In this document: positions 57,136-64,000 of the stretch, piece by piece
Numbering within the stretch: the stretch's first letter is position 1
How the letters are laid out: each line of letters opens with the position of its first letter
Source: Topomyia yanbarensis
Taxonomy: Eukaryota > Arthropoda > Insecta > Diptera > Culicidae
NCBI RefSeq assembly: GCF_030247195.1
Contig: NC_080672.1
Coordinates: 309,039,115-309,103,114 of the forward strand
Reading direction: 5' to 3'
DNA: 64,000 nt
The notes under the pieces: generated by a model
What the model saw: the letters and a program-made list of their open reading frames with translations, nothing else
Told to the model about the DNA's origin: nothing
Databases searched by the model: none
Program-made: the position numbers and the translations under genes

Positions 57136-57684
57136 GATGAGACAAAAACTCAATTTTAATAACAACGACAATAATATATTGGAAAGCAGAAAATGATTAA
57201 AAATGACGCTTTCGGTTTTTATTAGCATTTGATTTTTGTTTTATTATCAATTATATAAATAGCCTCTAGGCGGGATATTGAAAATAATAAAGATTTGAAA
57301 ATATTTCAAGTTAGTGGCTATTAACACTGTATATTTGAGCTATGAATTGAATGGTGTAATAACATTTTCTATAAAAGCACTCGTTCTTGCGAGTTTTCAT
57401 AGCGAAAAAAAAGTAAAATTAAAGCGCGAAAACATATTTTTTTCGGCCACTATCACATTATTTCGAAACTGTCAACTTTGGATGTTTAATATCTTTGAAA
57501 AAATATTACAACGTAAAGCAGCAGTTCTTCAAATAAAATAATTTTGGCGGTTAATCCTCCTAGAAGTAATATATAAAGTATTTATTCTTCAAACAAATTT
57601 AATTCGAGAGATTTAGTGGTTTCAGCGAAGTTCTTGAAAATGCTATTTCAAAAAAGGGAAAAGCTTATTGGTAAGTCAATGATG
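57136..57684. other. AT-rich sequence with no recognised feature
   Basis: AT-rich; short frames only. Near 57612 a GTTTCAGCGAAGTTCTTGAA phrase resembles the AACTTTG/GAAGAC motif of the fold-back elements. Confidence 0.4.
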
Positions 57685-57800
57685 TGTGCGCAGCTCACCT
57701 CGGTTCGATTACCAACGCCCGCACATAAGTTTAGAAATTTCTCTAACCTGAAAAAAGAACCGAAAGACCCTAAGGATATTAGGCATCCCATATCAAAATG
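57685..57800 (+). mobile_element. tRNA-derived SINE fragment of a second family
   Basis: CTCGGTTCGATTACCAACGC contains a B-box GGTTCGATTACC. It is followed by GCACATAAGTTTAGAAATTT and AAGACCCTAAGGATATTAGG, the order seen in a widespread insect tRNA-SINE. The A-box half is not clear. Confidence 0.55.
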
Positions 57801-58394
57801 AAAAAAAAAGATTGTTGAAAACATTTCATAACTAATTTTATTGAAGACATGAATACTCCGTGTATTTAGGATATCGAAATATATTAGACTATATATGAGA
57901 GAAAACCTTTAAAACAAGTTATTCTGATATTCTTGTAATTCATAAATCTCTGCTGCTGTGTACAAACAATAAAATTCACATTCTTGGAGGTTGTTAAACC
58001 TTCAAAGTTGAAGGTTTCGAAATTATACGATTTTTGAACATTTATTCCACTTTGAAAGTGCACTTTGTATTTGAATTCTTCGACTTCATTGACATATTAT
58101 AAAAGAAATTATAAAAGGTATCTGTTGGACTAATTTTGTTTCTGAATTTTCACTACTTTCTTAAACTTGCATAAATTTTAAGTATTTCCGAAAAATAAAC
58201 GATTTTCATCAAAACCCTCCCAAACCAAATTTATGGCTACGCCTCTGATCAACATGACTCGCAGTATTCGATTTGCTTAGATCGAAGAGAAATTTTCAAA
58301 AGTACCTTAAAATCCTCTTGGCGGTGGGGGATATGGTTTAAAAGAGTCCTTTAAATTATCTTTGAATTAGCAACAACAAAAAACATCAATCAGG
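57801..58394. other. AT-rich sequence with no recognised feature
   Basis: Nothing recognised, except TTTATTGAAGACATGAATAC near 57838, another weak relative of the fold-back motif. Confidence 0.4.
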
Positions 58395-58517
58395 CTACTT
58401 TCTGTTTCTGCCCAAGTCAGACGTACAATCGAACCAAGTGAACAACAACTAGCAACCTCTCGATCTAGTGTGCATTGTCTCGAGAACAAAGGAAACTTTT
58501 AATTTATTCTTGCCATC

Positions 58518-59357
58518 ATGAGTAAAGTTGACGAAAAATCTCTGCTCCGACCAAACACAGCGGTCGTTGACTTTAAATTCTGTTCAATAAGATTGAGTTT
58601 TCGTGAAGTGGAATACCTGCTGAAGGTGAAGATGCAACTTAAGCTCAAGGAGGTTATGTATCTACAGTATCATCATCTTCGCAATGTAGTACTCATATCA
58701 TTCAACACGTTAGCACAAGCTGAACGTTTCGTTTTGCAGAACAACTTGAAGCACGTGGCTGAAAGTGATAAAGTGGGAATTAAGATTCCAGTGTATATAG
58801 AAAAAGACTATGTTGATGTAAAGTTACATGACCTATCACCACGTACCCCTCCTGATCTAATTGTAAAATACATATCGCAATACGGAGAAGTAGAATCCGT
58901 TACACGTGATACGTGGAGAAATTTCTTACCGGGTACACTTAACGGTGTTCTTGTGGTGAGGGTGCGGATCGAAAGACCTATCCCCTCCCACTTGACTATA
59001 AAACTCAAAACCCACGAAGGTACTATTAATCAAACTACGTTATGCACCCACGAGGGGCAAACTCCTACGTGCAAGTATTGCAATCAGACAGCGCACCACG
59101 GACAACCTTGCGCGGAAGATACAGAGGAGAATGTATCTCTACCGATTGCCAACGCATCTACGGCAAACCAACCTAAAAAAGAGTTTTCAATACCAATACC
59201 TGAACCACAAACGGTTGCTAAATTTGTGGCAGCTGTTCAGTCCATATTGACAACTGTTAAAGAAGCATCCAGCACCCCAGAAACCACTGTAAGCAACATC
59301 GGTGATGAAGATAATAACAATGACGACGGATTTACATTGCACAGTGGCACGACTTAG
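58518..59357 (+). CDS. non-LTR retrotransposon ORF1-like (zinc-knuckle) protein, intact and solo
   Basis: A 279-codon frame with no interruption. The N-terminal half contains FKFCSIRLSFREVEYLLKV and VGIKIPVYIEKDYVDVKLHD; then GEVESVTRDTWRNFLPG and LNGVLVVRVRIERPIPSHL; then a CCHC knuckle CKYCNQTAHHGQPC at about residues 185-198. The C-terminal tail is acidic (GDEDNNNDDGF). This matches gag-like ORF1 proteins of mosquito LINEs, RNA-binding proteins that coat the transcript. 58395-58517 looks like its 5' UTR. No ORF2 follows: the sequence decays at once into tandem repeats. It could be a truncated young insertion, an ORF1-only non-autonomous element or, less likely, a co-opted gene. Confidence 0.8.
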   Translation: MSKVDEKSLLRPNTAVVDFKFCSIRLSFREVEYLLKVKMQLKLKEVMYLQYHHLRNVVLISFNTLAQAERFVLQNNLKHVAESDKVGIKIPVYIEKDYVDVKLHDLSPRTPPDLIVKYISQYGEVESVTRDTWRNFLPGTLNGVLVVRVRIERPIPSHLTIKLKTHEGTINQTTLCTHEGQTPTCKYCNQTAHHGQPCAEDTEENVSLPIANASTANQPKKEFSIPIPEPQTVAKFVAAVQSILTTVKEASSTPETTVSNIGDEDNNNDDGFTLHSGTT

Positions 59358-59369
59358 CACAAAAGGTGG

Positions 59370-59940
59370 ACTAAAGTCCAAACTTTGCCGTATCGGTTCA
59401 AATAGGACGATTTTATGTAATTTTGGTACGCTGAATTCGTTTTTGATATTAAAACATTTCAAAAATAAGCGTTTACTAATCATTAGGGTGTCTCAAAAAT
59501 ATTTTTTTTCGATATCGTTGTTAAAATTTGTGTATATTAATTTTCGTGTGCTAAATCGTTTTTGATATTAACACAGGCAAAAAAATAAATCATTATACGT
59601 TAGGATGGCTCAAAAAATTATTTTGTTGTGAAGGTTCATAAATTTGTTTAAAGAAGTTTTTGTGCGCTGAATTTCTATTTTAATTGTAAAAATAAAAATT
59701 AACTTTACTACTTATTAGAGTGGCTCAAAAGTAAATATTTTGTCTTTTATAATGATTTTTTTCAATAGTTATTTTGGAATTTATTTTCCATATTGAAACG
59801 AATTAATGGACATCTCATTATGTGGCTTCAGAAATGACTATTTTGTTATTACGGATCAAATAAGATGTGTTCGACTAATTTTGGAACATTTAATTCATTA
59901 GTGGGTTTCTTGATATGAAAGCTACATTTTCTATCATTTT
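59370..59940. repeat. diverged tandem repeat, unit about 115 bp
   Basis: Copies start near 59429, 59548, 59662 and 59775. They share CGCTGAATT(C)G, TTTTTGATATTAA, TTAGGGTGTCTCAAAAA or TTAGAGTGGCTCAAAAG, and ATTTTTTTC words. Strongly diverged, about 4-5 copies. Confidence 0.55.
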
Positions 59941-60984
59941 CAAAACAAACATCTTATTGCATTCACTAATCAACAAGATGGTCAACGATTTTATTTTTTT
60001 CGTAGGTGTGTTTTAAGTTACTTAGATTGTATATTTCATATCTTAAATGAAAGCAAATCCAAAACCCTTTTTCCGCGTATATGGTTCATTTAAAAATGGT
60101 GTTATTTTATTTAGATAATATCGCATACCCGTAAGCTATATCAGTGTTATACAAATTCGGATCAAAATACTCTCACTAAACGACTAAAGCTCAACTGTAT
60201 TCACTCTATTTGACAGTTATTGCGCAAGTTAGCATGAAATAGTTCCAGAAAGATTTTATAACCTATTTCAGATGGTTGAAATTTTTTTTACTGATTTTCA
60301 AACATTCTTAATGCCTCTACCATTTAAAAAACATACTTCCCACTCGGCTCCTTACTCTTGATCACTAGTAAATCCCTTGTTCATCATGCTCTCAATACTA
60401 TTTGACAGTTGTGCATGTATTCGTGTCAATATTCTAGCTAAAAAGTGATTATTCAAATTCAATATAAGTAATAACCATGCGTTTCCATTCACAGTTTTTT
60501 AAAATTTTGACTGCTTATCGCAAGTTTTCGCAAAACTAGCATAGACTCATTTTAAAGAGAAAATTAAAAGCTTTCGAATGAGTATAGTATGATCGCGGGC
60601 ATTCACGGGCGTCGTTGTTGTTATCGCATTAGAAGTTCGAATTTAATAAAAATTTATGACAAACAGTTATCTAAACACTAACTAAACCAACTAGTGACTT
60701 ATTTTTGGCGATTTTATGATGTAATTTTATCACACGGATAATTTTGGTGAAGTAATGCAATGCATAAAATCAACCAGTTCTTTGAAAAACGAAAATAACC
60801 GGATGTAGTTCCTATAGTCAAATTATGCAAAAAACACCTGAAATATGCCCTTAAGAAAGCTGCCAAAAATTTATTTTACGTTCAAATCACTTATAATCTC
60901 GCAAAAATGTCTCTGATGGCTCAGCTGATAGGAGAAAAATACTAGCGAGAATATCGCATAACATTCATATATAGACTTAAGTCC
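59941..60984. other. AT-rich sequence with no recognised feature
   Basis: CTATTTGACAGTT occurs twice (about 60206 and 60398), suggesting another old duplication. No frame of interest. Confidence 0.4.
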
Positions 60985-61310
60985 GGGCTCGTCCCACTGT
61001 GCATTGGTCACCCGTAAGTGCAAGAAGCAGGAAAGAACATGTGGTCGCGAGCACCAAGGCACTTTTAACAGTGATGACCTTGATGTGGAGGACAGGAGAG
61101 AATTAAATAGTCCCTGTGACGCAGCTGGCGAGTCGCGAAAAAAGGTCTCCGCTCGCAATAAAAAGTTGCGCGCACGAAATCCAACGTACAATCAATAATA
61201 TTTGTTTTTATTTTTATTTTTTACATATTGTAAACACATAAAATATCAACGGCTCCGTTAAGCTACCGCTATGAGCCGTGTCAAATAAACGAAATAAAAA
61301 AAAACATCAA
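60985..61310 (+). pseudogene. non-LTR retrotransposon ORF1 C-terminus and 3' end
   Basis: The frame reads CKKQERTCGREHQGTFNSDD, LDVEDRRELN and KKVSARNKKLRARNPTYNQ, then stops at 61198. It is followed by a 3' UTR with ACGGCTCCGTTAAGCTACCG, ATGAGCCGTGTCAAATAAAC and a short A-run near 61300. The KKLR..NPTYN ending resembles LINE ORF1 C-termini of mosquitoes. ORF2 is missing. It may be the downstream end of the element begun at 58395. Confidence 0.45.
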
Positions 61311-61780
61311 TCAAATATAACGAAATGGTGTGGTTTAACTATAATCTAAAAAATCTATTTGATCCACCTACCAGTGACATGAGACATATATCACTCCTTT
61401 GTTCTTTCCTTTCACTCACGAAAATTCTTCAGAAACGCGTACACAACTAAAAACAGAAAGAACGTAATAAAACGAATAAAATTAAACACATAAATAAAAT
61501 AAATAAAATTTAAAAAAAATCATTTCTACAGAATGGGATGAACAAAATGAATATAACGAATAAAGCGAAAAAAAATAATAAAATGAATTACACATTAATG
61601 AGCAGAATAAATAAATATTACTTATTATGAGTATAATTGATCAAATATATAAAGCGACTAAAATAAGGTTAGTAAAATATAAATATAAATGAACAACATA
61701 AAATCACTACTAAAACGAATAAAATATAATGAATAAATGTCATAACTGTAACGAATAGAACTAAGCAATTGAATTTTGTG
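61311..61780. repeat. low-complexity AATAAA-rich sequence
   Basis: Dense but irregular AATAAA, AAATAAAT and ATAAAAT words, probably an expanded retrotransposon tail or simple-sequence drift. No coding capacity. Confidence 0.5.
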
Positions 61781-62350
61781 CAAAAATTCGTGTGAAATTA
61801 TCAATACCATGGATTGAGATGCTTGAACTACGAACAAGATCAGGACAGTGAAAATGATAAGTGATATCTTCTGAATACGTAAACTTATTTGAGAGCTCAT
61901 GAAATAGATCATGATTGATTATAGTATAAATCAAGAACCAGTTCACGAAGCGAAAATGGATCCATGAATCATGTTTGAAGATCTGTGAAATTGCTCAAGA
62001 GAAGGTATTAGCATCATGCACCAAATTGCTTACTATATGAAATATATCATGAAAGTAGAAACCGATTTTATGGTTTTGCGAAATTTTCAAACTATTATGA
62101 ATTAAGACCGAGCACGGAAAGTAGCAATGCATAATTGAATAATATTTTGAATTTTGTTAAGCAATTAACGAGAAATTATCAAGACCAATTTTATTTTGTG
62201 AACTAATTCACATCCACAAGAATCTCATCAGGATCAAGATGTAATGAATCGTAGACGAATACATGTAAACAATGTTCCTAGATCAATGAATCAAGATTCA
62301 ACATTTGGCATGTTTATAATGTTCGTAAAAGGAAGCGGTAATAATATAGT
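61781..62350 (-). repeat. second copy of the TTCACGA-type repeat family
   Basis: On the minus strand the words AACATGATTCATGGATCC, CGTGAACTGGTTCTTGAT, ACTATAATCAATCATGATC and TATTTCATGAGC follow the same order as the 95-bp units at 5690-6400. It is therefore a related, diverged copy in inverse orientation. Confidence 0.55.
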
Positions 62351-62445
62351 TGAAAGTATGAAGTTCACTCGAAAATACAAATATCTTCATAAATAAAAGC
62401 GTTATGCAAGCGTTACGTAAGAACTTGTTTAGTAATGGAATTTGC

Positions 62446-62838
62446 GTTTCCACTTCGTCTCATCAGAATCCGGCACTAACTTAGAGACAGGACTAAGCTA
62501 GCGCCGCATTGATGCTAGCTCCGAAAACGTTAACACTATGTTTATGGGAAAACTCCCAGTCGTGCGTGATGTTCCGCAAGAAAAGGAGTTAATTTTAAGC
62601 TGATAAGAACTAGTGAAATCGATACATTTGGTGTGGGTTAGCGGACCAAAACAAAATGCACCCAGTTATATTTCTCCTAAAAAAATGAAGCAAAATTAGA
62701 TAAAAACTATTTTTTATCCACTAGGAGCTTGCTCAAAAACACAAATAGTGTTTTCGTTTTTGGAGCTAGCGTCAATCCGGCGTTAGCTTAGAACTGTCTC
62801 TAGGTTAGTGTAGGATTCTGATGAGACGAAGTCGAAAC
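62446..62838. mobile_element. MITE with about 95-bp inverted arms
   Basis: The left arm begins GTTTCCACTTCGTCTCATCA; the right arm, complemented, begins GTTTCGACTTCGTCTCATCA. Both continue through AACTTAGAGACAG-like, CTAAGCTAGCGCCG-like, GCTAGCTCC and AACACTAT words. The spacer is about 200 bp with no frame. Partial copies lie at 12414-12505 and 56181-56222. A target duplication was not resolved. Confidence 0.8.
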
Positions 62839-64000
62839 TAATTTAGTTATAGACTTTGTGTCCCTAATGTGTAAATGTGGTCGTAAAACTTAGTGGACAA
62901 TCGTAAACAATTAGCTTAGTGAAAATAAAACAGATTTTACCCAAAAAATTTCTCTACTAATGAGAAATATAAAATTTATAAAAAAAAATAATTCCCAATT
63001 AAATTAGAAAATCCGCGCCTGTTAAAAGTTTACCAACAAAAAATGGAATTTGAGGCTATATTTACCACCAAAATATTTACTTCAACTACCTTGCTAGTAA
63101 CGAACGTGACACAATTCGAAACGGAACACCTCGCTGGAAGGGGTCCCGGCATCGTTAACCTTTAAATATCATCCCGGAACACCTCCGCTCGCAGCAAACC
63201 ACCGAGCCTGACACTAAATCGTTGTCAGCCTTACATGGCTTTACTCCGCTCGCTAGCAGGCATGAGGCAAGTAGAGGAAGAAGAAGTTGGTTGACTGTTT
63301 CTGAATGGAAAAGGGAACATTTACGTAAAACTTTACCAAGCCGATGTCAACCTAAATCATGCCGCCTTTTTGGGGAGGATAATGGGTGAAGAATCATCAG
63401 CGAAGAATTCAGCATTCCACTCTTCGGATGGTGGATGAGCGGAAAAGTTAAGATTTTTTTCAAATAGAGGTCACAACGAGAGTTACAGTAAGTTACATTT
63501 AGAAAACGGACGGTCATAGTTTTTTTTTGGTTTGATCCCGTCTACCTCTTTTATTTAGAATGGGCTATTCTCAAAATGCTCAATTTAGCATTGCATATTT
63601 AGTATATCCTTTGCGCATCTGTATGCCGGAGTATTTTTTTATTTCTATTATAGAGGTTTTAACCTTAAGATCATACGCCTTTTCGGATTAGAAAAAAAAA
63701 GAAATAGAATAGACTCAAACATTTTTCAGAGAAAATCATGATTGAGCGTGCGGCGCGTGTTCTAATAGTAAGCATAATTTGCTGGCCTTGAAAAAACTAC
63801 AGACTATTTCGACACGATTCCACGGGCCTCGACGGAAAAAGTGTATTTTATGGGAATGAATTCTATTGTTTCAAGATTTCGCAAGGAGTTGAAATTGTTT
63901 GTGTCATGAATACTCTTGGCGGTTTTCGTGACAACTTGTCAATAGAAGGAAAGGTGGAGTTCGTTATGTTTGTCACCTAACGAAATTTCTTTCCATGTGC
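62839..64000. other. sequence with no recognised feature
   Basis: AT-rich to mixed composition. A GC-richer patch at 63100-63270 has no frame with a known domain. Nothing supports a gene to the right edge. Confidence 0.4.

Noticed and set aside
60871..61191. 106-codon minus-strand frame
   Set aside because: Shadow of the plus-strand ORF1-like C-terminus at 60985-61198.

Overview
The window is eukaryotic, AT-rich and repeat-dominated, and most probably comes from a mosquito (Culicidae). Evidence: insect-type spliced exons of a neuronal calcium sensor gene, Jockey-, RTE- and CR1-like retrotransposon remains, tRNA-derived SINEs and MITEs of mosquito type, and a large array of a mosquito-style interspersed repeat (motifs CGGTTCAGCCATCTC and AACTCCGGAACCGGAAGTC, ending in a CCTTTCT/AGAAAGG hairpin). 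I cannot fix genus or species.

Only one host gene is visible, on the minus strand. Its first coding exon (51623-51736) encodes an N-myristoylation signal and the first 37 residues. Its second coding exon (2080-2223) encodes residues 38-85, covering EF-hand 1 and most of EF-hand 2. The product is the insect orthologue of neuronal calcium sensor 2 (NCS-2). The intron between them is 49,399 bp, phase 0, with consensus splice sites. So about 77% of the window is one intron, the right 12 kb is 5' flank or upstream intron, and the left 2 kb is the next intron. The remaining exons (end of EF-2, EF-3, EF-4) lie beyond the left edge.

Layout. 2.9-9.4 kb: a broken Jockey element (endonuclease and RT pieces, minus strand) carrying a MITE, a 1.9-kb element built of TTCACGA-type tandem repeats, and a tRNA-SINE. 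10.3-11.0 kb: internally deleted RTE-type element. 14.3-17.3 kb: CR1-like LINE copy interrupted by two fold-back elements. 18.0-21.4 kb: a TA-flanked MITE, then two nested palindromic elements with CACAGTG ends and 5-bp duplications (Transib-like). 25.0-26.5 kb: a 9-bp minisatellite that keeps several frames open and creates long false ORFs. 28.3-28.9 and 36.4-44.3 kb: the mosquito interspersed repeat. One 3.24-kb block of it is inserted cleanly into a fold-back element (39677-44400), which also contains a 71-nt perfect palindrome. 33.2-36.4 kb: mariner-type transposase remains, a TA-flanked GGGGCAAAAGTGCGC element and a small MITE. 45-51 kb: ORF1 fragment, tRNA-like triplet repeat, two more copies of the CR1-like LINE and a CpG-rich tandem repeat. 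54.7-62.8 kb: another LINE with an (AAAT)n tail, a SINE with a perfect 21-bp target duplication, a solo intact ORF1, and MITEs.

The genes do not form a pathway: this is one neuronal gene whose giant intron has collected nested mobile elements. I saw no tRNA gene, CRISPR array, operon or virus. The repeat calls rest on internal comparison between copies in the window and on recognised RT, endonuclease, transposase and zinc-knuckle motifs; boundaries given as approximate are so.
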